From: Eimeria necatrix
Lineage: Eukaryota; Apicomplexa; Conoidasida; Eucoccidiorida; Eimeriidae
NCBI RefSeq assembly: GCF_000499385.1
Contig: NW_013653541.1
Location: forward strand, 62,001-126,000
Direction of reading: 5' to 3'
Length of the DNA: 64,000 nt
Part shown: one piece after another, positions 10,166 through 21,200 of the stretch
Numbering within the stretch: position 1 is the stretch's first letter
Layout of the letters: every line of letters begins with the position of its first letter
Notes under the pieces: model-generated
Database searches by the model: none
What the model was told of the DNA's origin: nothing
The model's input: only the letters and a program-made list of their open reading frames with translations
Translations under genes and position numbers: made by a program

Positions 10166-12253
10166 ATGTGGCTTCCGCGCCCCTATGATTGCGCGCATCG
10201 CATTTCAGGTGCTGCATTCTTGGGGCTTTGCATCGCATTTGTATGCGACTCCTTTGAGGGTGCATTGGGCCTTTCAGAGGTTCATTTCTCTGCTCCCAGC
10301 GGCAGCGGCAGCTCCACAGACGCAAGAGCAGCCCCGAACGCAGCAGCAATCGAAGTAGCAGCAGCAGCTGAGTCCGTCAATAAGCTGAGAAGCCAGTTCT
10401 TACACTATGAAGGCTATGAAGGCTCGTCTCGAGCAGCGGGAGGCCCCTCCTTCTCTGCATCGAGGGCATCAGTGGAGGTCCCTGGGTCTCCACTAGGCCC
10501 GCTCAGCCCCAGCAGGTCCCCGACTGGCATTCCGTACTATGACGGAGACAGCAGGGATGAAGAGGACAGTGGGGAGTCTGAGGGTGAGGGTGAGGGCGAC
10601 GCGTTGGAGCTGCAACAAGAACAGCAGATGGGGGAGGGATACGGGGAGGGCCCGTTTGGGCTCCTGCGGCCGCAGCTCTCTCTGCAACTAGTCCTGTGGT
10701 GCATTCTTTCTGGGGCCATTTACTTCATTTTAAAGGGGGCCACGCGAGAAGATGAAAAGCAGAAAAGCTTGGATGTGCACAAAGTGATGCTTCGCAACAC
10801 GCTGCAGAAGCTGGAGGCCGACAAGACAATCGTGCGGTCCCTGGAGAGCAAACTAAGTGAAATTAGAAAAGAACAGCAAAAGCTTAAAGGAGAAGCCACG
10901 GAAATCGACAAACAGCTCAAGGCCGTTGTAGCTGATCTGCAAGAAGCAGCAGCAACGGCAGGGCTCGATGGGGTCACCCACGTGGATGAGCAGCCAGGCA
11001 AGAAGCTGCTGCACTTGCAGCGTGGGCACACTCCCAAGACCTCTATTGCCCTTCCAGGACCCCTGCCTGGACATGACAGTGCATGCAAAGAGAACAGCAC
11101 GCAGCTGCAGTTGCTGCTGCTGAACCAAGGGGACACAGAGAACAACGAATCCACGGTCCGCCGTTGTTTCCAGCTTCTGAAGCGGAGCAAGCAGCAGCAA
11201 CAGCAGAAGCAGCAGAAAGAGAAGCAGCAAGGCCAGGGGGAACTTGTGGATGCTGCAGAACTTGCTACTCCTCCCACCTGGTATGAAGATGCAGTAGCAG
11301 AGGCGTCCCTTCTGCCGCCAGCAGACCGTCCTCGCGGACGCATTGGGAGCAACCGTTTGCTTGCGTCTTCCGCGCAGCATCGTGATCATGAGCAGCAGCA
11401 ACAGCAGCAGCAGTCAGGAGCGAGGCAGAAGGCACAGGAGCGGAAGGTGGCGCTGCTTGCTGCTGCGGGTGTGATGCTGCTCCGGCAGCAGCAGCTTGAA
11501 GTGGACCTGCGTAGAATCCGGAATGAGCTGCAGCTTTTGTCTGCTGATGACGAGCAGCAAGTAAAAGCAGAAAAAGAAAAGTGCCGTAATGTTATGAATC
11601 TGCTGCAATCCGTTGGCGCAACTACTAAGCAGTGGCCTTCCCGAATCGACGCACTTTTATTGGGCAATACAAAGGAAGAAGCAGATGCGAGGGCAGTAGT
11701 AAGGAGCGTAGTCGCCACGCTGAGTCGAGTAGAGTCTACTTTTCGAACGAGGATATATGAAGAGGCCTTCGGGGGCCCTGTAGAGGTGCTGGGGGACCCG
11801 CGTTGGGCTCTTGATGGGAGCAGTCATAGGGGCGGCATTGTGGGTGTCACCTTAGAGAGCTCTTTAGGGCCTCATGAGTGGGGGTGGCGGGGAGATGCCG
11901 CAAGTGAGGCGTTGAGAGCCTTGGATAAGGCTCACGAGACGCTTTGTGAGCAATTGCAGCAGCTCAGGAGGGCAGAGGGCCTTAAATGTAAGGAGCAAAA
12001 ACTTGACACATTTGCAAGCATGACGAAAGAACTTGCATCGTCATTGGAGGCGATTGGGAAGGCTGTGGGGGGTCTGCAGCAGCAGCAACTTACTGCTGCA
12101 GTGCAGCAGCAACAGCATGCAGTTACAGCAGCTGCCCACTTGAGGCGACAGCAGTCGCTAATGCAGGCGTTGCACCAGACGAACAAGTGGCTCGAAGACG
12201 TAAAAATGATCTTTGAAAAAAAATCGGAAAGCAGTGCAGTTAGTAAACACTAA
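10166..12253 (+). CDS. Membrane-anchored coiled-coil protein, member B of an inverted pair
   Basis: This is a single-exon frame of 695 residues starting at ATG 10166. An N-terminal hydrophobic segment (residues about 13-35, AAFLGLCIAFVC) looks like a signal peptide. A Ser/Ala/Pro-rich region follows, then a very acidic block (about 130-150, repeated GEGEGE/DSGESE). One membrane span lies at about 171-190 (LVLWCILSGAIYFIL). A strong heptad coiled coil starts directly after it (LEADKTIVRSLESKLSEIRK). Further parts are Gln-rich linkers, a second helical block with LLRQQQLEVDLRRIRNEL, and a Gln/Ala-rich C-terminal helix. The layout (signal, acidic spacer, GLL before a single span, coiled coil, Q-rich helical repeat) parallels the gene at 7156-9321. 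No catalytic motif was seen. A tethering or structural role is a guess only. Confidence 0.74.
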   Translation: MWLPRPYDCAHRISGAAFLGLCIAFVCDSFEGALGLSEVHFSAPSGSGSSTDARAAPNAAAIEVAAAAESVNKLRSQFLHYEGYEGSSRAAGGPSFSASRASVEVPGSPLGPLSPSRSPTGIPYYDGDSRDEEDSGESEGEGEGDALELQQEQQMGEGYGEGPFGLLRPQLSLQLVLWCILSGAIYFILKGATREDEKQKSLDVHKVMLRNTLQKLEADKTIVRSLESKLSEIRKEQQKLKGEATEIDKQLKAVVADLQEAAATAGLDGVTHVDEQPGKKLLHLQRGHTPKTSIALPGPLPGHDSACKENSTQLQLLLLNQGDTENNESTVRRCFQLLKRSKQQQQQKQQKEKQQGQGELVDAAELATPPTWYEDAVAEASLLPPADRPRGRIGSNRLLASSAQHRDHEQQQQQQQSGARQKAQERKVALLAAAGVMLLRQQQLEVDLRRIRNELQLLSADDEQQVKAEKEKCRNVMNLLQSVGATTKQWPSRIDALLLGNTKEEADARAVVRSVVATLSRVESTFRTRIYEEAFGGPVEVLGDPRWALDGSSHRGGIVGVTLESSLGPHEWGWRGDAASEALRALDKAHETLCEQLQQLRRAEGLKCKEQKLDTFASMTKELASSLEAIGKAVGGLQQQQLTAAVQQQQHAVTAAAHLRRQQSLMQALHQTNKWLEDVKMIFEKKSESSAVSKH

Positions 12254-12308
12254 GATCAAGAGATCCACGACTGACATGTACGTAAATATGCACGTTAAGT
12301 GCAAATAC

Positions 12309-12325
12309 ATATATATATATATATA
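12309..12325. repeat. (AT)n microsatellite
   Basis: An uninterrupted alternating AT run of about 17 bp lies in a TATA/CATA-rich tract extending from about 12295 to 12400. Confidence 0.9.
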
Positions 12326-13051
12326 CATATATCTGCATCTTCCATGTAATATGTAGATCACGTGCAGATATATGTATAAATGCGTATAAATACATGTAAG
12401 TTTGTGCGTGTATTTATGGGTAGATCTGATGCGCAACTCTGTCTAGGAGTGTATATGTGTGAAAGTAAAAATATATCTATGTAGGTACACACATATATTT
12501 GTGTACGTGGATGCGCAAACGCATGCATCTACTTTCATGTAGAGTCCTGCACACACCTACACACAAAACCCAGCAGCCAGTAACGCAGCTGTGCAAGCAA
12601 GCAGATGGAAGGAAGCAAAAAGCAGAGCATCCGCGTGTGCGCATGCATCCAAGCGTGCAGTCTGCGTGTAGGGTTCGTGATCCACATATTCATTTTTCCT
12701 GGTGCAGTTTTCTTTGTCTCAACTTGGCCGCGCCTTTTGCGGGCGCCTCTATTTCTAGTAAAGCAAAACGCATGCCTGTATTTGCTGTTCCGCTGCTTGT
12801 GCCACGTAGCGCATTCCTGCTAGCCGCTATATAGTTGAGCACTCATTTGTTCGGAGGGCAGCTTTACGTGTTTAAGAAGAAGTATTCGCTTGCAAATATG
12901 TATATATATTGTATATTATAGAATTGGCGCGCTTATAGATATATATTGTATAAATCTACAAGCACGCCACTTCTGTCTGCTTGTAGATACATATTTATAC
13001 AAGCACACCAAGTGAGTTCCTATTTGGAGAACAGCTTCACGCATATGCGGA

Positions 13052-13052
<1 letters not shown>

Positions 13053-13084
<32 letters not shown>
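13053..13084. repeat. (TA)16 microsatellite
   Basis: Sixteen uninterrupted TA dinucleotides are followed by TACAAGCG and, further on, by a TGTATGTGTGTG run. This is a likely polymorphic marker. Confidence 0.95.
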
Positions 13085-13086
<2 letters not shown>

Positions 13087-14719
13087 AGCGCATTAACATA
13101 CATAAATTCAAATTGTGTGTATGTGTGTGTAAACGCATATATTATCCGAATCTGATCACTACGTGGATGCATGTGCACGCTGTGTGCAAGGACATCATGC
13201 GCATAATACTCTGTCTTTTGTAAGAATATTTGTATAGTGCATACTTTTGTGCATAGAATAAGGTTGGAGTTTAGGAATTGTATATATTTCTCCTATGTGC
13301 AATACGCGCACATGTACTTGGCGTGTACGTTAATTATAGTACTTGCGTGAATGTACAGAAGCATTTGCATAGTTTCGTCATAGCAGGCCAGAGCGGTGGC
13401 GCTGCCATGAGCCCCTGTTACACTTAACAGAAGTATCAGCAGGAACTACAGTGACTACTGATCCTGTTTCTGCTACTGCTGCTTTTGCGCATATTCCTGT
13501 TGCTGCTGACAGCAGTTATACAGTTGCTGCTGCTGCTGCGACTCGATCTGCACCTACATTCTTTGCCGGAAGCGCGGGGGCTCGCGGCGAAAGGCTCTAC
13601 TACAATAGCGAGTTGGTGGGGAGGAACGCAATGAAACAACAGATCGCTGAATTAGTCAGGCGACACATGACGAGAAACGTAAAGAAACAATGACACGAAG
13701 TGGGGCTGTGGACAGGTCCCAATTGGGGAAGCACACACACAAATGAGCTCGTCAACAGTTGGGCCCCTTACTCGTCATTTTGTAACTTCAATATTGCAAG
13801 TGTTTATGGGCAATATGAGATGCAAAAATGCGCAGGCAATGGGCTGAAGCGGCGGCGGCGGTTCGGCCAAACACAGCTGCGCACTATCCTAAACGGCAGC
13901 AGGTTATTGTCTAGCTCGATTAACAGTTGCGAATGAGTCCTTTTAAGAAACCACATGAACAGGTTTTCGCCACTGCATTGCCTCGGCGTCATGGTGGGAG
14001 GGCGAATGAGCTCCTGCACACCCGAAGAAGTCACGAGCCGCCTTTGAAAAATCAATTTAGTAGCAAATTCCATAACATTTGTTTGCCTGCGTGTTCAGAC
14101 AGTGTTGGTAGACAGTCAAACTAAGAAGGCCCATCAATGTGTGCATTGCAGCAGTACTAGCAACAGTGGTGGTATGGCAGCCGCGACAGTTCGAGCGGCA
14201 AGAGCTGTTACGCTCTTAATATGTTTCATGATGGCCATTCCAACTCAACAGCACACATACAAAAAAGGACGAAGAAACAAAGGGAAGCCCCAGAAGGAGC
14301 AGTTCACGTGCTGCTCCTACGCCTTGTGCTGGTGGCGGTAGTGCTGCTGCTGCTCCAGCTCCATTGCTGCTGGTGGAAAGCATCTCGGGAGTTTTTCCCT
14401 AAACTTCTCTTTAAAAAGGTAAAGGTGGTATTGCTATCCTTTTAAGTTGGTACCGGACTGAGTGCGGCTAAAGGAACTGCGGCATCCACTGCAGCGGCAG
14501 CGACGGCAGCGTCAAGAGGAGCAACTACATACCTGGTTGGAACAGGAGCTACGGTATAAACAAGAGCCTGTGGTCCACTGGAAACCAGCCCTGAAAAACC
14601 AGCAAGAGGAGTAGCAATATTGCGAGCTGCGCGTGCATCCGAGCTGCCCGGGCCGAAGCCTACGCTGTCGAGCTTAGGATTTACTGCTAAAGGTTACAAT
14701 TTTATGCTTGCATATCAAA

Positions 14720-16123
14720 ATGGATGAAAGTTACAGGAACAGACACCGCTTGGCTTGGGAGCAGCGACGCGCAGCGGAAGCAGCAGAGCGCGAAGCCGCA
14801 GCTGCTGCGGAAACGGCCGCAGCCGCGGCAACAGCCAGAACAGTTGCGGCTAGCACGCCGCAGAGGCAGACATCTACCCCCCAGCGTGAGATGCCGCCTT
14901 GTCCTGTTGTCGCTGCTGCGTCGACGCAGCAGTCGCTTGTAGGTGCCCTACAGCAGCAGCAACACCATGTGACGCAGCAGCAGGTGCAGCAGCACCAGCC
15001 GTCCAGCATGACAGAGGAGGAGGCCCTGAACGAAGCAGCAGCAAGAAGGCTTCAAGAAGAGCTAAATGCAGAGGACGAGATAAGACGTCCAGATGAGGCC
15101 TACAGCGAGTGTCTGCTGGGAGCCCCAGAGAACTCTTGGGGCCATGCAGGAACTTCCGGAGCTGTAGGGGGCTTTGGCGGCATCGGGGGTAGTTTGACGG
15201 ACGGCTTTCGCGCTGCAGCAGTAGCAGCTCAGGGGCTGCTGCATCGCTGTGATTCAGAGGCCCCCATAGACGTCTCAGACGTTGACGAGCAGCAGCAGCA
15301 ACGGAGACGCAGGGCTGCGGACTCGTCACCTTCTGCCCGCCCGTGCGGCGTCATCCCCGTCGACCCTGACCCTCTTGGTGTAGGGTATTAGGGAGCCTTA
15401 GGACAGTTTTCATCGCTGATACTCGATTCTGCTGCAACTTGTGCTCTGCTTGCTGCTCACTGTGGCGCAGCAGCTTTCGTGATTGTGGATGCCACCTTTA
15501 TTTCGCTAGCTCTATACCCGCTTCTGTTGCTTTTGCATGTGCAACTATTACCACGTGGTTCGCTGCTGTTGCTGCTGTGTTGCTGCTGCTGCAGGTGGAG
15601 GTGATTTCGCCGAGATCAGCAGGACGGGACATGACGCTGCCGACACAAGAGGCAACGGAGACAGCGGCAGCAGCGGCGGCAGCAGCAGCGGCAGCGGCAG
15701 CTGCGGGGATCCAAGTGGATTCAGATGTATGACATAGCACTTGGCTATATGGTGTTGCTTGGTGCTCTGCCGCGTCAGTTCCTTTCGACCGTCTTTCTGT
15801 TGCTTTGTGTGCTGCTCTTTGCCTGTCTGTGTCTTCTCTCATCTTCTCGTTATTGTTGTTGATACTTTGTTTCGCCTGTTTCTGCTCTTTGCTGTGTTTT
15901 GTGCCCTGGAGTTTCTTTTGTGTTTAGTTCGCCTACTTACGTTCTAGCCTGCCTTCCTGTTCATTTTCGCCTGTTTGCTTCCACCTCGCACAGCGTCGTT
16001 ATTTTTGCATATTCGTTTTGCCTGATTCCACACTCACATCGTGGTGATCCTGCCTGTTTGTTTTTGTCCACTCAGGAGGCCGTGCTGCAGGCGGCGATAG
16101 CCCAAAGCTTAATCGATATGTGA
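14720..16123 (+). CDS. Small protein with C-terminal ubiquitin-interacting motif, three exons
   Basis: Exons are 14720-15379, 15595-15726 and 16076-16123, all phase 0, giving 279 residues. The start is the ATG at 14720 in the context ATCAAAATGG, which fits the coccidian start consensus. The N-terminus is a charged, Ala-rich helix with a Gln-rich segment. Next comes an EEEALNEAAARRLQEEL helix followed by DEIRRPDEAYSECLLG. Exon 2 has an Ala run of 14. Joining exons 2 and 3 creates DSDEAVLQAAIAQSL, which matches the ubiquitin-interacting motif (acidic cluster, Ala and Ser at the conserved positions), and ends the protein at IDM. The central helix plus 'IRRPDE...LLG' is reminiscent of segments found before UAS/UBX domains in ubiquitin-receptor proteins, but no UBX or UAS domain is present. 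The inferred role is ubiquitin binding; the partner is unknown. Confidence 0.62.
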
Positions 16124-18260
16124 ATGACTTGCAAAAGTGGTGTGATTACTTGCCAACTAGTTTGTTTCTCAACTTAAGGCGAGCAAACAGATAAACTGGT
16201 GGCCGAAGCTATGAAGGGATCGATAAGTTTAGCTGTAGTAAGCTAATTGAAAATCAAGTAATTGCTACATTCAAGATGGCTACTCCAGACGGGCGGATTA
16301 GAGGATTGATGGCTAGATTAGATGAATGAAGAGGCAAATAAGTAGGGCCACCGCAGGAGGCGAATATTGCGGACGAAATGTACGGTCAGATTCGTCTCTT
16401 CGCGACGTTTTCAAAAATGTCGCCTCTTTTGTCTCTGTGTGTGTAGCGTGTCTATCCTGTACACCCTCCTTCGTTTCATCATTCTATCTTATCGCTTTTT
16501 TCTTCGAATTCTCTTGTCAGCTTTTGGAAGCGCGAGGAGTCCCAAGGAATTCCGTCGTTCTGTCGTTAGGTATTTGCCTGTCACCTTAGTGCTTGCGCAG
16601 CTTCGGGCAATTAGTCATCTATTTCAATTTGATTCTCGTATACGGTCAGCAAGCAAATTGTAGGTGCGGCATGCTGTAATGCGTAGCGCATATATCTGAG
16701 CATATCCAATAGCACATAATTTAGGGAGGTTATGGGACTTTCCAAGCGGTTTATCGTGAACTGATTATCGGGCGGCCTTCAAAGTAGTGGGCGTAGTTGG
16801 CAGTGTGCTGTTACCATACCCGAGCTCCAGCACTGGATATTTTAGTGATTATCCAGGAGGCAACTAGGAGATAAGCAGCGTCGTGCCCCCCAGCTGCTGC
16901 CACATCCCAGCGGGAATCGGGAGCAAGGAAGCGTCGCATTTGTGAAATAAAACTGAGAGCAAAACTTCCGGGTAACCGAATCACTAGATAACTAAGCTCT
17001 GGGGTTCAAAGTGCAGCAAATTGGGAGGCCGAGAGATCAGTCGAGGTGGACGCCGAGTTTCTGGCATAGTTGCTGGCGTTCACACGTGAAACTGGTGAAC
17101 AGGGTGTATTGCTGATCGCAAAGTAGACCTACGTATGAATGTAGGTGGGCATGTAGGAGTGTCACAAATCTACGGGTAGGAGTCACTAATTTAGTGTCAG
17201 TATGTGCATTCAGGAAGTGCTTTAACTACGTTGATCTGAGCAGGGTGAATGAGCGTCTCACTCACAATCACAGGCTACTAAGGTGTCTTCGATATGAGCA
17301 GTTCATTTCTACGCATGCCGTGGCTGTGAACATGAGAAAGCGCGTGTACATGAATTGCATGTATTATATTGTATGTGCTTACTGTTAAAATATCTGTGCA
17401 TTTGGATCTGGTAGACGGCAAGTCTTCCCCCAAACTAAAGGGATGGACTGTGGCCGCTCGGCAGTGGTCTGCCTCCGCAGTATAACTTTGCCAGAAAAGA
17501 AGTGACGTTTTTGCCATTTTTTCATCTAATTTCATCATCTGAAGTGTAAGCAGGGATGAATGAGCGAATGCACGGGTGGACCATGGGATTAGGCAGTCGG
17601 CGGCAGCGCCGCCACAGCAGGTGTACGCTTTAGCTCCGAGGAAAACGCGAAATAGGAAATAAAGTTGATTTGTGTCATTTTATAGTTTATTCCATATTAT
17701 TGGAGCACCGAAGATGCTTGAAATGGCACCTAGTCTCTCACTACGAAGAAGAGACTCACCGTGAGGCCTTAACCGCCCCGGGGTGCTGCACGCTATCACT
17801 GTGATGCTTCAGAGGGCCATTCATTCATGTCCTTTGAAAGGTTGTAAACAATCTTACCTTCTGATAATGATTATGTAAATGGGACCCATTAGATTAAACT
17901 GATTGAATAAGGAGGAACTAAGGACGCCTTCATGCAGCAAAGTCCCCTTTCGTGTCTATTCGAGGCAGCGACCGCTGGTCTGGCTAACGGGGTCGCGGTG
18001 GCATCGTCTGCGCGTCGATGTCTGTTGCTTTTTCGCCAAGTCAATCTTCCCGTTTAACTTAGTGCAGCTGTACAGTTTTTAATCGGCCACCGTTGCTTCT
18101 TCTTTTGCGCGTTTTCCGCGGCTTCTCATGGAACGCGGGCAGCCCGTCCCACTTGAGCGCACAGCAACAGAACGACCACCGCAGCAGCCAGCCCTAAACT
18201 TTGTTTCTTTTGCACTGAGGGCTTGTAGCTTCTACGAGGTTCCGCAACAAGGGTGCAGCG
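16124..18260. other. Intergenic region, no gene recognised
   Basis: Two kilobases lie between two plus-strand genes. Frames are short and without motifs, and no tRNA-like clover leaf or repeat block was found. The part just upstream of 18261 presumably contains the promoter of the LMF-family gene. Confidence 0.5.
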
Positions 18261-21200
18261 ATGGCGCCTAGCGGAGCCTCCGAAGAGGCGACACCCGTTG
18301 CTGATACTTCTGCAGGAGCACCCGCAATGCCCAATGCATCGAACAACAGTGAAAGCCCGCAGCTTATGCAGTCTGTGGTGTCTGCACACCCCAGCCACGA
18401 GCCCGGCTCTACATCGAGAACTTCTAAGTACGATCGGGAGACATGCTTCATCCGACAGATGCTGGGTGCTATCGGCCGATGCTGCGGCTTGGGAAAGGGA
18501 GGTTTGTGCAGGCGCTGGCTAACTTATTTGGAGCGCCTTGATGTCAGCTGGACCTGTGCTGAAGACAGAACTGCGGCGCTTGACAAGCAGACGCTGAGCA
18601 CCATGAAACATACCTACTGGCTGTCTCGTATAGTAAGCACTGCAAACCCATCACGCGTTCGGATAAATCAAGCAATTACTTTAACTTCTTACTAATTAAT
18701 AACTCAGTGCTTTTTAAACGGGCAAGAGAACAAGTAAACAACATGAAGATTTGCTGTGAATAAACTCATGAAGCTGATCTCGCTTGTGCCAGAATTTGCG
18801 CCTAGGCATGCAGGTGCAATTGCGAGCTTACTTTTATAGCATGTTTGCGTATGTGTGCGTATGTTTACTTTTAAATGCACATGCGCGTAGACCAGTATAT
18901 ATAAAATACAAGGATGCAGATGTCTGCGAAATTAGCAGACATGCGCTGCATTAACATTTTGGCTTTTGCCAGCTCATCGGTCTAGCTATTTAGAGAAACA
19001 GGAAGAACGGCTTTTGCTACGGATGATGATGCTTGCTCGCTTCACCACTGGGTCTGCTTTCACCAGTTTTTGATATGAGTATTCTTCTGATTCCGTTGCG
19101 TTTTGTATTGCCTGCTCCTTGTTTTTCAGATCTTTTTGCGTCTTCTGTCTCTCGTATACTTTTTCGCATTTCTCGTTGCTTTCAAACAGGCAAGTGACGA
19201 CTGCGGCTTACATGACGTGAAGCGCGTATGGTCAAGGCCTGAGAGTTCCTCTTTACGGCGTTGAGTTTCGTTTTCCTTAGTCCTTTGAGGAGGTCCATTT
19301 ACTAGTGTTGTGTCATACGCTTGCTTACTTGTAGCTCTAGGATATAGAGCTCCTCATTGAGGCCTGGGGATCAGGCGCTTAGGGTTTTAGTTCTGCTGTT
19401 CAAGCGCATCGTACATGTTCAACGATTTTCCTGTTTATTTATTCATATGTACTACTTTATACTTTTGTCTGCCCACCATTTGCCATTATGTGTCGCTTCT
19501 AAATTATGCTACTATCTCTTTTGTATATTTGCATTAAACAATTTTTTTGTTTCTTTGTTTAGAACGGCGGCTTGCTCGGCTCCTCCGGCATAACGCCTGC
19601 ATCCTTATTTGTCTCTGAAACCAAAAATGCGTTTGGTGACGTGAGAGGCTGGGAGAGAATCAAGGCCTTACCTTCACTCTTTCTTTTCGTACCGCCCACA
19701 GACTCTTGGCTGAGAGTTTTCTCATTTATAGGTGCGATCAACTAGAGGATCATGCCCTTGCTGCTTAGGGTTCACGGCTTGCAGCTATGGGTGTAATTAA
19801 CTGCAGGATCCAAGCTTACCTATCCATGCTTTACTGAAACAGCCAAGTTTCTAGGGCTCCTGTCCAACTCTGAGGTTTAACACTGTCTCATCAGTTGGCG
19901 AAAATAACAGCTCAGAATTTAGGCTTAACAGTTCGTTGTGTGCATTCTGTGCTTTGCCTGTGTGCCTGTGCTGCCTCAGGTTTATCAGTATCAGCTGGTA
20001 TCTTTGTGTTGGGAGGAGCTAGCGCCTTGTGTTTGGGGTTGCTGTGGCTGCTATACTTGAGTTTAGTCAGCGTGGGCCAGGTTTGGTATTCTTTTGGATG
20101 GGAGTCGCAGTTGCTGGAGACGGGATTTCTGGGAATATGGTTATCTCCCTTTTGGTCTTGTTCTCGCTTCCCCCTGAGCTGGCCTGTGCCCAAAGTGTGC
20201 GTGTGGGGGAGCCGGTGGTTGTTGCTTCGGCTCTTACTGGGAGCAGGGCTAAGCATGCTGCGAAGAGATTCGACTTGGGGAGCACTTACTGCTCTCGATT
20301 TCCATTTCGAGACTCAGCCGCTGCCCACTCCTTTTGCCTGGTACCTGCACAACCAACCACACTGGCTGCATGCAGCTGAGGCAGTGCTGTGCCTCCTCAT
20401 GCACTGTGTGGTGCCTTTCTTCGCTGTAATTCCTAGCCGACCCTGTCGGCTGCTTGGAGGCTCCCTCTTGGTAATATATCAGCTCTTCGCTACTTTCTGT
20501 GGCAACGTCGCCTTCGCCCACTACCTCACCCTTGTTCCTGCCGTCATGTGCCTAGATGATTGTTTTTTATCCTGTCTTTTCTCGGTCAAGACGCTTAGCC
20601 GTATGCCCAAATTAACGACTGGGGTAGCAGGGCGCTGGTCGTTCCCACTCACTCAGGGATGGCCCCTTGATAAAGAGACTACGACAAACAAAGACAGAGA
20701 AGACAGACACAAAGACGAGGAGCGAGACACACCTCAAGCTATCGATGAAGAGGCACAAACTCTACTCGAAAAACAGCCTAGTGAGTGAAAGACCAAACAA
20801 ACGAATGGCGCACAAAAAGGTGTATTACAATTGGCAGCAAACAAGCAGATTGTTACTCTCATAGCATGTCGCTCTGGTCCCTACCGCTAATGGCTGTCGT
20901 CTCCTATACCACGCGTTTCCACTTCATAGGCCTCCATTCCTGCTTGTCTGTTCTTTTGCTCCTGTGTTCAGGGGAAGGGGCTGGTGGATCTGGTGCTTCT
21001 ACAGCTCGTCCGCGCTCTTGCTGCTGCTACTACTGGCCCGATGTGGTGGAGTGGCTAGAGGCTCGGCGGCTCCCACGTGGTTCTGTGGACTCCATGCAGC
21101 GGCACTTAGCCGCTCATTGGTGGCAGTCGTTGGTTGAAGGCTTGGTCGCCGCTGCAGTGCTGTGGTGCTCTTGGCTTGTGGCTACTCCTGATAACTATGC

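Larger units (their letters stand above)
12254..14719. other. Intergenic region with TA microsatellites
   Basis: This region is AT-rich up to about 13.4 kb with TA and TG/TATG simple repeats, then CAG-rich. Small frames occur, for example 13451-13693, but none has a confirmed start, splice partner or domain. The last part should hold the promoter of the gene starting at 14720. Confidence 0.5.

Noticed and set aside
13451..13693. 80-residue plus-strand frame ending ELVRRHMTRNVKKQ
   Set aside because: It looks protein-like at its end but has a GTG start, no clear splice partners and no family match; not enough to call a gene.
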